Assembly (NCBI GenBank): GCA_964035795.1
Contig: OZ038325.1
Coordinates: 5,647,163-5,711,162 of the forward strand
DNA: 64,000 bases
From: Pterobdella sp. o SKG-2022
Lineage: Eukaryota; Annelida; Clitellata; Hirudinida; Piscicolidae
Reading direction: 5' to 3'
Shown here one piece after another: positions 1 through 12,684 of the stretch (its first letter is position 1; every line of letters starts with the position of its first letter). Made by a program: the position numbers and the translations under genes. Below the pieces are notes generated by a model that did not search any database, was not told the DNA's origin, and worked only from the letters and a program-made list of their open reading frames with translations.

Positions 1-702
1 AACAAAAAAGTTCATTTAAATTATAAAAAGTAAGTGCTTTTTCTTCAAAACATGGGGGCAAAAGCGTTTAAAGGCATCTCAACTTAACATAAGTCAAGTT
101 TTACTTCTTGAAATTTAATCGTCGCATGGGACATGCAATTACAAAACGAATGAAGTTGCAAAGTTGAGAAACAAGTGGTGATCTGGGGTTCGCATGACTA
201 ACACCTAATTAATAGGGCAAAATCGAAATGTATTTCCTAACTTCCATTATTTCTTTTTTTGAAGACATTAGCTTTTTTCATCTCCATGTTCCCCCCTTGT
301 AGGTCTTTTATCATCATCAAGCTGTTAAGAAATCTAGTTGGGATTTTTAGTTCTACTCGCACATTTTAAGTAACTCTTCAGAACTTTCACCAGCTGCATA
401 TCAAAATTTTTGTTGAATACTCTACACAAAATAGATAAAACACATCAACGGCGATGCTGGACTGTATTGAAACAAAGAGCGATGGCACGGTTCAGAGTGT
501 TTGTCAATGGTTCAACGTGTATCATTTGTTTTAATGCTTAAAAGGAAACCTAAAGTTTGATAAAAACGTTTTTAATTAAAATTCACATTGATTCTTTGAC
601 TTTCGAACCCGATACTTTGTCATTAGGAACTTCAATTTAATTTTATTCTATCAATAACTTCTAATTTTCCATGCTTTTTTTTGATCTGCTTTTCTAATAA
701 AC
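1..702. other. AT-rich stretch without recognisable gene
   Basis: Both strands are dense in stop codons. I see no exon with convincing splice borders, no RNA gene and no repeat beyond short A/T runs. Confidence 0.5.
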
Positions 703-1225
<523 letters not shown>

Positions 1226-1332
1226 CCCCCTTACCTGTATAGCAATATTGTTCTCATTGAGAAGACAATCTTCAACATGCATCATATGGACTTCAACTAA
1301 TTGCTGCAGAACCATGCTAAAGGATCCTACCA

Positions 1333-1334
<2 letters not shown>

Positions 1335-1417
<83 letters not shown>

Positions 1418-1526
1418 GTGTGTGTGTGTTTGTTTCTGTGTTTGTTTCTGTGTTTGTTTCTGTCTTTGTATTTATGTTTGTTCATTTTTTATTTTTGTAT
1501 ATATATATATATATATATATTTATTT
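1335..1526. repeat. (TG)n microsatellite grading into (TTTCTGTG)n and (TA)n
   Basis: About 95 bases of TG are followed by degenerate TTTGTTTCTGTG units and then a short TA run. This looks like one compound simple repeat. Open frames such as poly-Cys-Val are by-products. Confidence 0.95.
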
Positions 1527-1530
1527 ATTT

Positions 1531-2425
1531 ATATATATATCATTTGTTTAGTAAAAGTTTCATGATTTTTTGTCTCCTTAAAAAACCTCCCTTTAGCTTC
1601 CCATAACTGAATTTTTCATGTTTTATTTAATTTTAAACTGGTTTTGTCATACTTTTTTTTATTGGTCAAGGTTTTCAAAAGTAAGTTACAAACTTCAAAC
1701 TTCTCCAAAGATGCAAAACATTAAATACATCAAGTTTGAATTGAATGTTCAAACTAAAAAAAATCGAGTTTTCTAAAAAATTCAAAATTTGAGTAACTGG
1801 CACCATATAATTAAGCACTTATTTAAATGTGCCATTTATTTGCCTACCCACCCATCTATCCACCACCGTCTCCTATTAGAAACGACCAAGAAATAAGCGT
1901 TTTCACTAAGAGCAAATTTAGTTATTTGAAAGCTTAATCACCTAGCAGTTGCCATACATTTGTTTTTGCAAAAAAAGTCAAAGTATCAAATAAATTGCAT
2001 GAGAGAACAATTTCAATAAAAAACCAAAAAGCACATAAGTTTTCTAGAAAGTAAAAACACTGCAAAAAACCCACAAAAAATATAAATACTTTTGTTTATA
2101 ACTTCTATGTGATAAAACAAAGTTAGACTAAAGTGGCGTTTAACCCAAAAGCCTCTTAAAAACATAGAAAAAATGACGAGTAGGGTAATAGTGGCGTTGA
2201 CCCTAGTAGTTTTGAGAAACATATATACAATGACCCAGCATGCTAAATGACAAGAGCGACCATATAATGGTGACGGGGGATGCTTGGAATGCTAAAACGT
2301 GAGCAGTAGAAAAAGATACTGACATGAACAAAAAATCATCGAAAACAAAACCAACATAAACAAAAAAATATAAAAAACAGAAAAAACAACACAAACAATG
2401 AAAATAATTACGATCAACAAAATAA
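1531..2425. other. Noncoding AT-rich stretch
   Basis: I see no exon, RNA gene or repeat that I can support; minus-strand open frames here are hydrophobic A/T-run artefacts. Confidence 0.45.
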
Positions 2426-2429
2426 CAAC

Positions 2430-2572
2430 AAAACCAACAACAAAACCAACAACAACAACAAAACCAACAACAACAACAAAACCAACAACAACAACAAAAC
2501 CAACAACAACAACAAAACCAACAACAACAACAAAACCAACAACAACAACAAAACCAACAACAACAGCAACAA
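2430..2572. repeat. 18-bp minisatellite (CAA-rich)
   Basis: About seven units of an 18-base sequence made of AAAACC followed by CAACAACAACAA, with shorter units at the left. In one plus frame it reads as a Lys-Pro-Thr-Thr-Thr-Thr repeat that runs straight into the exon candidate at 2584. Whether it is intronic or encodes a mucin-like Thr/Pro linker cannot be decided; the acceptor-like CCATCCCAG at 2575-2583 favours intronic. Confidence 0.85.
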
Positions 2573-2583
2573 CACCATCCCAG

Positions 2584-2703
2584 ACCTATTGGAGAGATAC
2601 TTGTTGTAGTTGTAAAGATGGAGCTGAAGTTGCTCGTTGTTCTGCAGTGGTTGTGGCAGGTTCCAGCGGAAGACCTGGAGATGTGGAATTAGCTAGCTTT
2701 GAG
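2584..2703 (+). CDS. Candidate exon 1 of an unidentified four-exon gene
   Basis: I do not recognise the protein. The 120-base segment is open in frame and more GC-rich than its surroundings. It starts after CCATCCCAG and ends at GAG followed by GTAATG, a good donor. The 40 residues include TYWRDTCCSCKDGAEVARC, a cysteine-rich start (Cys-Cys-x-Cys), and end in ELASFE, phase 0. The four cysteines suggest an extracellular or metal-binding module, but that is inference. It joins in phase with the candidate at 7618, which in turn joins two more exons. Alternatives are a decayed retroelement or chance. Confidence 0.4.
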
Positions 2704-5700
2704 GTAATGTTTTTGACTGGGAGTTGATCTTTATTGTTTTTCGTTCATCTTTTTTTGTATTTTGTGTTGTTTTTTATTTTGTTCATTTTAATCTTTATAT
2801 TGATTTTAGTGAGTTTATTTCTTTTTCCAAAATTTTGTTCGCATTATTTCTATCAAAATTTCATTAAATATTTACCATGATTTAAAATTTTTCATATTAC
2901 TACTTTTCTAATCATATTTTTAATAATTAAATTTTTTATTCTTTTTCCAACTTTTCGCCCCATCATTATTGCTTGGTCATTGTTTCAAACCATAATTCTT
3001 ATTTCTTATCACATTTTTTCATTGTCCGGCATATGCATGAAACTTTTAAAACTTCAATTACAAGATCTTTTTATTTTTTAACGATTAGCTCGCTTTATCT
3101 AAAAATAAATTTTCAGAACTTGCGAGTATAGCAAAGTAATCAGATTCTAAAAATTTTAACGATTTAGTGTTAAACTAAGAATCGACTTCATTAATTAAAA
3201 CTGATGAGAATTATGGAAAGAAAATGAATATTTTCAAAGAACTCTATTTAATGTTACAATCAAAGTTTTCACCAACCAATCACACCCTCCCATCAACCCT
3301 TCCCAATACACATCCAAAACGACTTCTGTTCTACAGTTTAATTAATCAAAAGTTAGTACGCTTTTTCAAACAACTACTTCTCGTTTATTTTTTTCCACAA
3401 TTCCCCCATAACTCAATCTCTTACACCCTCTACCCTCCCCCAACTATCATCATCCTCACCACATCATTTCCTTCCCCCCATCCTACACTACCTTTCACCA
3501 CCCACCCCACCAAACCACCATCACACCACCACACCACCAAACCATCTCACCACCCTCCATCACCACACCATCACCACTCCCTCTACCCACCTCATCGAAC
3601 ATAACCATAGTAGTTGTTGCTGCGGTTGCTTCACACACCTTTGAGAACTGTCTTACACCTTGTTTTTTATTATTATTTTTATTATTATTTTTTATTATTT
3701 TTTTATTATTTTTATTTATTATTATTATTTTTTAATTATTATTTTTATTATTTTTAATATTGATATTTTTTTTATTCATTCAAAAAATTTTTTGTCATTG
3801 TTATTTTTTTTATTTCTGAATTTATAGTAAGTTTACTTTTTACATGTTTTTCCAATAAAATTATTCCATAAGTTTGATTTTTTTTTATTTAAATTTATTT
3901 AAACACTGTTTATTTTGAGACATGAATTTTGTTCGAAAACTTTAATTTAAGAAAAATTACTAAACACGTTTATTTAGAATTCAGCATAAGTTTTGGCTAA
4001 GTAAAATTTTGTTGAAATTCACATTAAATTATTTATAGCAAAACTTTGATAATTAAATTTCTCAGTTTAATTCCAAATAAAATATTTTCCAAACTTTCAT
4101 TAAGTTTCAAATAAATCGAAATTACCACACGAAACTCAAGTTGACCGTTTTCAATGCTTAGTTTTGTTTTTTTTTGCTGTTTTAATTATTTTTTTATTGT
4201 TATGTTATGTTTTTTATGTCTTATTAATAGTAGTCATGCAGTCAATAAGGCTTTTTTACATTTAATTATTAGCATTGTTATGGCCATCTTGAGTTTCATT
4301 TTTAACTTCATCCAGTTTTTTTTTAGTTTTCTATCAGGAATTAATTTTCCAAAAGATCTTTCCATGTTTAATGAAGAATTTCATAACAGCTACATTCAGT
4401 TTTTTTTGCTGCTTCCACTTTAAAACTAATTTTAATTCATTTTCAAATCTTATATTCACTGCAAAAAATGTACTTATGAGGTATGGAAGACTGTATGGTA
4501 ATTAATATATAATAACGTCATTCCAACATACACATAACAGCATCATATAAACTAACACAGAATAAAATTATATTAAGGTAAACAAACACAAAGTCTTTTT
4601 TCAAATGATCATATTATCACATTATATTAACATAAAATGAAATTTTATTAACCAGCTCAAAATAACATTATAACTAACACGAGGGGAAACTATCTTAACA
4701 CCAACTCCTATATGAGTTATGAGTTCTGACCAAGCTCAACTTGATGGATATTTTAACTTATATTTTCTCAAATTTTTTTCAACCCTGCATTAGTGTTCAA
4801 TTTTATGCATGTTTTTTTCTTTAATTGAACCTGTAGAAAAAGTTTTCTGTGTTTTGATCTAAATATATTTTACGTAACTTTTGAAATGATAAAATTTTTT
4901 GTCAAATTTTATTATAGTTTATGACAAAATTTTTTTTAAAAACTGCTTCATTTTTTATCTCAAAAAATCAAGATAAGCTACATAAGATGTCTCTTAAAAC
5001 AACACAAAATGAAAATTTATCGAGACCTCAAGAACTTGCTATAAATTTATTCATTTATATATAGTTTTTTCCAAATAAATTTATTCAAAAAAATTTCGTT
5101 TTGTTGTGAAAAATAAAAATCCATGTATTTTAAAGCATGTCTCAACTTCTTACCCACAAAACCCCAATTACGTACTTCAACTTCTTACCCCCAGAACCAA
5201 AAGTTACATGCAGCCAAATTTATTAAATTGACCTCTCCCATCCATCATTGTTTGTGGTATCAAACTCACCAATTTATAGTTTAGAAACATCAATATTAAG
5301 TTTTTATTGCAAAATATTGGTTTCCAAGGTAGCTGGGCTAAGTTTGTTTCCCACGCCTAAGTTTTTTTGCCATCTTCATTCTTACGGTCTTTTTTTCCTT
5401 AAATTTTATTTTCACAAACTATTTTTCATACTTTTCATTTTATGGCTTTCATCTTTTCATCTCATAAGTTTTATTTTTAAGTAATTTCTTTTTCTTAACA
5501 GACTTGTCTCTTTTATGTATTTTTGAAGTATCATCGTCAGCACCCTCATCACTCCTCATCTTCATCACCACCCTCATCACTCCTCATCTTCATCACCATC
5601 CGCACAATCATCATCCTTCACCCCCTATCACCGAAATCTTCACCACGCCCCATTTACACCATCACAAATCAATGTCTTCAAAACAAAGTGATATAAGCCC

Positions 5701-7617
5701 ATGGACCTTGCTGATCTGATGTTGCTTATCAGTTACTTCATCACTCTTGAACGCTTTAATGCAGCCCATCATCAGCAAATGGTTATGGGCATTGTAAGCA
5801 ATTTCACCAACGTTATCATCAAAATCATCAACATCACCATCATTATCATCAACATCAAATGATATTATTCATATTATCATTAGTATTCTTTTTTATTAAT
5901 AGTCATATTATTATGAGTCATGGCTATTTTTATCGCTTTCAGACACAACAAAACCCAGAAGCATCCTGCACATTTCATGTCTTGCTTCATCCTGTTTTCC
6001 CCACAACATCTTCCCTTTTTAATTCTTCTCCAAAAATTTTTCATCTTCTTTTTCTTCTTTTCCTTCATTCATTCCTTCCTTCCCGTTTTTTTAATCCACC
6101 TTTAATTGTCTATTTTCCATCATTCCTTCATATTAGTTCAGTTCATCATTTCTCATTCGTGTTGTTCACATCATATCCATGCTTTTGTTCTTCAAAATAT
6201 CCTTTTTTCACTTTTATTCCATCTTTTATATTCCTCAACACCTACGTCATCTCAATTTTTTTCTCCAAGCTTTTTCATCACCATAAACACCATTTTATAC
6301 TCTTCTTTTCACCCTCTATAGCATACAACTCGTTTTATTATTCTTTTTAAATATTCAAATCCTACTGGACTATATGAAGGTTTGACGTCATTCGTCTGTT
6401 TTTGTATGCCTGAATGTGATGGACTGATGATGGTATGGATGAGAAAAGTGTACAAAAATTTGCACAAAATCATATTTATAAAATGTTTAATTTAACACTG
6501 GAATTCAAAGTTGCGAAGATAAAGTTGAGAAAGAAAGAAAAAAAGAATGAAAAAATATAAGAAAAAAAAATAAAAATAATAAAAAATATTAAAATGAATT
6601 GACAAATAAAAATGCTGAAAACTAGTTATTTATCATTTCATTAAAAAAATACGAAGCTTTTTGTTGCCAGAATAATATTTTCTATTCATGGAAAACCATT
6701 GATAAAACTTTTCACACCACATATATATAAAAAGTTTCCAGAAATTAAAAGTAAAATCAATAATTAAGCAAAAACACATGATGATATCTTTTCTATGAAC
6801 ACAAAGTAAAATGTGTTAAAAATGAAGTCAATAAATATAAAAGTAGATTAGAACAAAAAAGGAGTTGAACTGGGAGTACATGTCTCAAAATACCACACAA
6901 GTTATAGAAATGATCCTTAAAAATATCCTTTACCCACAAAAGCTATAAAAAAGACCTACCCCACACAAGTTATGAACCCTAAAAATACCATCCACCCAAA
7001 GTAGTTCTTTTATAATATTATGGTGAAAAAGTTCACATAATCAAATGCTACTTCTTAATCATGATAATGTTCGCTTTTTGAGCAGGATGATGATAGCCGT
7101 GTTTAAAGTGTGTAGATATAGAAACAGATAGATTATTGCATGAATGTCATTAATTATTCGATAGCGTTTTGTGCCCAATGAAGCTTCAGAGACTCCCAAT
7201 AAGCGAAGCCTATTTTAAAGGGACTCATTGCAGGAGGAATAAGAGAAACAGAATTAAATCTTAACATGTGAAGTTTGAGTTTATCTTTTTTAAGTTTCAG
7301 CTTCCCATGTCATTATCATTGTTTTTTAATAAAAAATTTTAAATGAATAATAAATGAGAAGACTTAAAAGATTATTCTCGAAGGAATCTCATCCGACTTG
7401 AAAAAACAACCGAACAGATAATATTCTTTATGAAATTTACTTACATAATTGCGAATTTAAAGTCATTGGCCACTTAATTTTTCAATTTAATTGCCTCACT
7501 ATCACGCTAAAATATCCTCTTTTTAATCATTTTCTCACGTCTAATTAAGAAAAGTGAGAAAGAAATAACCCGGGTTTACTTTCAATTTTTTCACTTAAAT
7601 TCTCATAAATGTTTGAG
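2704..7617. other. Putative intron / gene-poor stretch
   Basis: No exon found. It contains a CAC/CCAT-rich pyrimidine tract (about 3405-3600), a TTATT-rich tract (3663-3755), a CATCAC-rich tract (5535-5665) and many A/T runs. Open frames in these tracts are low-complexity artefacts. Confidence 0.4.
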
Positions 7618-7682
7618 ATGCAAGATTGGTTGGCTTGGAAGGGATCTTTGGGAGGAGTTTTGGAAGGTGGAGATCACCCTTG
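7618..7682 (+). CDS. Candidate exon 2 of the unidentified gene
   Basis: A 65-base segment follows GTTTGAG and ends before GTAAGC, a near-consensus donor. It encodes MQDWLAWKGSLGGVLEGGDHP plus two bases (TG) of a split codon. An ATG at 7609 in the same frame, preceded by an in-frame TAA, makes a first-exon reading (MFEMQDW...) equally possible. The weak point is the acceptor, which lacks a long pyrimidine tract. The split TG is completed by T at 9620 to give Cys. Gly/Trp-rich; no family recognised. Confidence 0.4.
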
Positions 7683-9619
7683 GTAAGCAATCGTTGAAAT
7701 GTTTGATCGTTGTCCTTTATATTTCATCATGAATACTTTCTAATAATCCTCATCGTCTCTACCTGTTTTTCTTTAACACTAGTTTAACCTCAAATCCTTC
7801 TTTCTTTCATTTTTCTTTGGTTTCTTATCTGTAGTAGTAGCAGTACTAATTCTCATTATTTTCTATAATTTTTTTTCAACTAGAAAAATATTTGTCAATT
7901 GTTTTCTTTTTTATTTTATTCTCATCTCCGTCTATTATTTTCTCTCCTCAAAACAACCTCCACCTTCTTCATCGCCATTCGAAGCATGTATACTTACAAG
8001 CAGCAGGTGAAATTGAATAAGGTGCAATGATTGGTGGAAGGCTGATTGCATGGGTTGAGTTATGAACGATGGAACTTAGAGTTAGTTATTTTGCAAATAT
8101 AAAACTTTTATTCATCAACACTAGTTTTTTTCTAATATCTGATTAATTTTTCTGTATTTATATTTCTTTGATTTTTTTTTCTAAGCAGACATAACAGTAA
8201 ACTTTAAAGAAACTAATAAGCATAAAGAATTTCTAACTTCCGCACTGCCATTCGTTTCCGTTCAAAAGATCCATCCCATTTGTATCAATTAGGTAGGTTT
8301 CAAAGCAGTGTTGGAAGCCACAATTTTTCACGCGTTTTTATTTATTTAAATTTAAACTTTTTGCCTTACAATAGCGTACCATAGTTGAAGTTCACAACTA
8401 TTTCACTCAACTTTTGTTTGTGAGCATTCTTAATTTTAGTTTGTTTTTTATCAAAACCCATAAAAGATTTTAGCTTTTTTCATCACTTCTTCAATGCCCA
8501 TCAAACACCTTTTTCATGCAAATTTTCAAAAACTTTTGTGATAATAAGACGAACTTGGTCTATCAATATTAAATCTTCTTTATTGAATCTTATGTTTTCA
8601 TTACTCTTTCTATATTTTTCAACAATTTTTTAAACTATTAATTTTTTTTTAATTCATTTTTTAAAAATAAACCTCTTTTACAAAAGCTCCATACGGCATT
8701 ACCAGCCAATCCAAAACTCATTTTTAAAAATTCATCTAAACTTGGCAACAAATTACTAATCTTTTCCACCCACTTAACTTGCCAACTTCAATACTTGAAT
8801 CTATTTTTCGCACGCAATACCACCCCCTCCTTCCTTAATCACATCATCCATCCACTCTTCAACCGCCTCTCAATCACTTTTGATCAAAGCGATGTTTGTA
8901 ATTAAATTTCGAAAATAGTTCATTAAAACTGATCTTCATGTAGTTTGCCAAGTGTTTCAGTTATTATATATGGAAGTGGTAGTAAGAGAAGTAGTAGTTG
9001 TAGTAGTAGTAGTTGTTGTTGTTGTAGTAGTAGTTTTAGTTGTTGTTGTTATTAGAGTAAATGAAAAGTATATTAGTTATCTAAAAAGCAGTTTGAAACT
9101 TTTGATCTGCCATTATCAATACTAAACCTCATTGATGAGATGCACATCACAAAAGATAGCATTATTAAAAGACAACCAAAAAACAATACGAGCGATAATA
9201 TATAAGATTGGTTACCTCTGAAAATTGCGCACACCACCTTGTCTCCTTTGCTCTTCAGTTGGTCCACTTTCTTCAAGCACAATAATAAAGACATTCTCTC
9301 AATGGTATTTTTGGTGTTTTATTGTTATTATTGTTACTTTTTTATTATAATTATTGTTTTTTCAATATTTTTTTTAATTGTTCAAAATTATTAATTATTT
9401 TCTTAAATTATTTAATCTTTGCCACTCCTTATTTGTATTGTTCAATAATTGTTATTGTTGCTGGAAGTAGGCTTGTTTGCCTTCTGAATTATTGTTGCTT
9501 TGTTAGTATAATCATTTTTTTATTACTCTCGTTAATGTTATATTTTTAAACAAAAATTTGCATTATTATTCGTTGTTGTGTTTTCCATTTTTTTTTCATA
9601 GTATTGCCCTTATTAATAG
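7683..9619. other. Putative intron
   Basis: AT-rich; the only clear structure is the GTA/GTT simple repeat at 8977-9053. No RNA gene or further exon seen. Confidence 0.4.
8977..9053. repeat. (GTA/GTT)n microsatellite
   Basis: Interrupted runs of GTAGTAGTA and GTTGTTGTT about 75 bases long. Confidence 0.9.
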
Positions 9620-9717
9620 TCCGTCTTGTTGGTTTGGGTCGTTGTTTGATGTTTCACACACGCTCCGAGCAGCAAAAGAGTTGTGGTTACAAGCTGAAAA
9701 ATACCAAGAGTTTTCAG
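9620..9717 (+). CDS. Candidate exon 3 of the unidentified gene
   Basis: The segment lies between CTTATTAATAG and the donor GTCATT, in a GC-richer island. After completing a Cys codon with the preceding exon it encodes PSCWFGSLFDVSHTL, then RAAKELWLQAEKYQEFS, leaving one G. The second half looks like an amphipathic helix; the Cys-Pro-Ser-Cys pair formed across the junction could be a redox or metal site (inference). The incoming phase matches 7682 and the outgoing phase matches 11406. The frame shift to an overlapping open frame from 9604 gives a less protein-like sequence. Confidence 0.5.
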
Positions 9718-11405
9718 GTCATTATTCACCAAATATTAGCCAGCTTTTCTTGTGTATCAAGTTCATTTCTCAGTTTTATTTTTAATTAGTTTGATATTTT
9801 AAGTTATAATTGAATTTAATTAATGTTCCAAGTTTCGATTTAGTTCAGTTTATTATTACTTTAATACTTTTTTTATTTACATGTACTTTTCTTTTTATTC
9901 TCACTCTTTTACTGCCAATCTGAGGGGGTGAGAAAATATCATAAATATCTTCTCACTTTTATTTTTAAAAATTTTACTTCAACAATATTTCACCAAAAAA
10001 AAAACATTTGTGGTCGGAAAATACTAGAAACATTAGAGAAGTTAAGGCGAATGGGAAGGATTATATGCGTTGTCTAAATGGCAAACTTTTATATCTTTTT
10101 GTGTGAAGTTTGTGTGTTGAAACAGTGTAAGATAAGAAATTTAATTAAAATTCCAAAATTTAACACACCTTTTGGAAACTTTAAAATTCGAAAAAAAAAT
10201 TATTTTAAATTTCAAAAGCTGAATGGAAATTAAATTCAATAAACTTCCGCACAAAAAAAAACAAAAAATTCTAAAAATTGAAGTTTTATGCGCTTTTATG
10301 ACGAGTACGAAAAAAGTGAATGGTGGTAGTGTGGAGGATGGGGGTGGTGTGGTGGTGGTGATAGTTATTTTGAACATGGTAATTGATAAAACTTGGAAAA
10401 CAAAAGATAAAAATTGAAATTAGGTAATAAAAATTTACAAAAACTATATAAATGAAGAAAAACTGACTATGAGTATGGAAGAAAAATGAAATAGTTCTAT
10501 GGAAATAAATTTAAAAAAAAATAAAAGTGAATAAAAATTTTCTTTTAATTTTATAGTGAAAAAACGGAAAAACTGGAATATGCAATTACAAGATTTTAAG
10601 AAACTCTGCAAAAGGAGTTTGACTAATTTGACTTCAGAGGCTTAAAAATAATAGCCATGTGATTGTCAGTGACCAAAAATTTAAAAGTTAACTAAAAAAT
10701 GCGTTAATGGTTTGGGCAAGTATTTTAAAAATTCTATAGAAACACCAAGTCCGAAGTATTACTGAAATCAACATTATGAAAAGCATAATGACATGCAGAA
10801 AAAAATGTAATAATGAGTACAAAATAATATGATTACATGTATAAAAAAGTATGAAATACAGATAATCAAATTATCAGATTGGCGATTTTTCAACGGTCTC
10901 ATGCACAAAAACCCCGAACCCTGAAGCGTCACTGATAAAAACTGAGAACTTTTGTCATTATAACATCGTTATGACTTAAACATTTAGTTTTTCAAAAACG
11001 CCCTATGCTTTTTAAACTTGAGTTTTGTGCAAAAAAATCTCAATTAGTGGGAAATATTTAATAAAAACACGTTTATTTAATAAAGTTGGTTCATATTTCT
11101 TAATGAGACTGAACTTGCCTGAAATTTTATCTTATTTTTTGAGCAAACGTGATGATTTTAAAAGATTCTCCCTAACTTAAAGTTGGTGTACCAAAGTACG
11201 CTTATATGCATCTGTTATGCAAATATGACGCATTTTTTTGAAGGATTATTACGTGTGAACTGAATCACTGTTACATCACTGATCAATTTTTTTTTCTCAA
11301 GTCATGCTATTTTAATTTTCATAATTGACATTTTTTATTGATATTGTCATTGCTTTCATTACTCTCGTTATTCATCTTTTTCATCTTCCCATCTGCTACA
11401 AACAG
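9718..11405. other. Putative intron
   Basis: AT-rich sequence with a G-rich patch at 10321-10360 (GGTGGT units). No exon or RNA gene recognised. Confidence 0.4.
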
Positions 11406-11473
11406 TAGCCAACCCAGATAGGGCTTTCAACAAGCAGAACCAGCAAAAATACAAAAGCATCAAAGTCTTGCAG
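11406..11473 (+). CDS. Candidate exon 4 of the unidentified gene
   Basis: The acceptor is CTGCTACAAACAG and the donor is CAG followed by GTGACT. Completing the split Val codon with the G at 9717, it reads VANPDRAFNKQNQQKYKSIK then VLQ, ending in phase 0. It is basic and glutamine-rich, unlike the A/T-run open frames around it. With the three preceding exons it builds a continuous protein of about 120 residues with no stop. I found no convincing continuation; 11576-11641 has open frames, but none in phase with a good acceptor. Confidence 0.5.
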
Positions 11474-12516
11474 GTGACTTGTGTTGGTCTCAATAGTTGT
11501 AAAAACCTTGGAAATCATTGGCTGCACGAATTGTATTTGTATCAGAAATAAGAAGGGTCCTATCTAAAGTTAAAGATGAGCTCAGAAAACCTAACTGGCT
11601 GGTTGAGTGGTCATCTTTGGTCATCGTGTGTGGCAACACCCAGGGTATTCAAAATTATTTATTTGTGGAAATAAAAGAATATTTCTTTTATTAATATCCA
11701 ATTTTTTGCTTTTTTATTTTTATTATTTTTTTTTTATTTCTATAAACAATTTGTTTTGTATTTTATATTTTTGTATTGGTTATTTTTAGTTTTGTCACTA
11801 TTATTATTTCATTATTGTTACCATTATCATTCTTGTTCCATTATTTTTTTTGTTTTATCATTGTTCTTGTTATATTATTTTTATTGATTTTTTATATTTT
11901 CTTATTAAAGCATTCTCATCGGGTTTTTTATAGTTCATTTTGTTTATTCTTTATAATTTTCTGCTATTTCTTTTTCATTTTGATACTTCATTTAATTCTT
12001 ATGTTATTGACTTTCAAACTTTTCTAAGTTTTCATTAGTTTAAATTGTTTCTCTTTTTATCTTGTTGCTATTTCTTTGAAAAGATAGCAGTAATGACCTT
12101 CGGAAACAATAAGCACGAATAAATTGTTGATTTGATGTGCCTCATCCGTCTTCGTTTGTCAACCATTACTTTGGCTTTTTCTTAATTTTTCTCTCAATTT
12201 TTTAATAATATTTATAATAACTAATGTTCTTAGGTATTGAGTGTATTTTTTATGGATCTTTTCTCTATAATTTTTTGTGTTTATATTTAAATTTTCATAA
12301 GTATGAATAAATTTGAGATCTTTCCATAGTTAATTACGTGATATATTATCACCAAGGCAAGAAGTTTCATTTTAATTTGCATTTACTGTTTGTTCATTGT
12401 AGCTTAGTGTGTTTTCGATGTAATTCTTGCATAATTGATTTAAAAAATCAATTTTTTCATTATGTTCATTTAGTTTTTTAATTATGTTTTGCTTATTGCC
12501 CAATGCTGGAATTATG

Positions 12517-12684
12517 TAATGCGGTATTTATAAAGCGCTATTCCTTATAAATCAAAGCGCTTGCTACAAATTTAATGTAGCGAAAACACACTATGGAACA
12601 GGTGCTAATTGTCGGCCCACGTGGGATCGAGCCCGGTAACTTTAGATAATTAGTCTAATGCTCAATCATTGAGCTATAGGGGCC
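12517..12684 (-). mobile_element. tRNA-Ile-derived SINE, copy 1, with target-site duplication
   Basis: Read on the minus strand, the element starts GGCCCCTATAGCTCAATGAT (A-box region), continues with an anticodon-like stem TTAGA/TCTAA around the loop CTAATTA (anticodon AAT, isoleucine), and a B box GGGCTCGATCCC. It then runs into a non-tRNA body containing an AAGCGC/GCGCTT pairing and ends GCGCTTTATAAATACCGCAT. It is flanked by the direct repeat AATTATG (12510-12516 and 12685-12691). A second copy at 57009-57180 is about 90 percent alike. The Pol III promoter boxes look intact; the element would depend on a LINE partner. Confidence 0.9.

Noticed and set aside
11576..11641. Possible next exon of the unidentified gene
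   Set aside because: Open frames exist but none starts at a credible acceptor in phase 0 as required.
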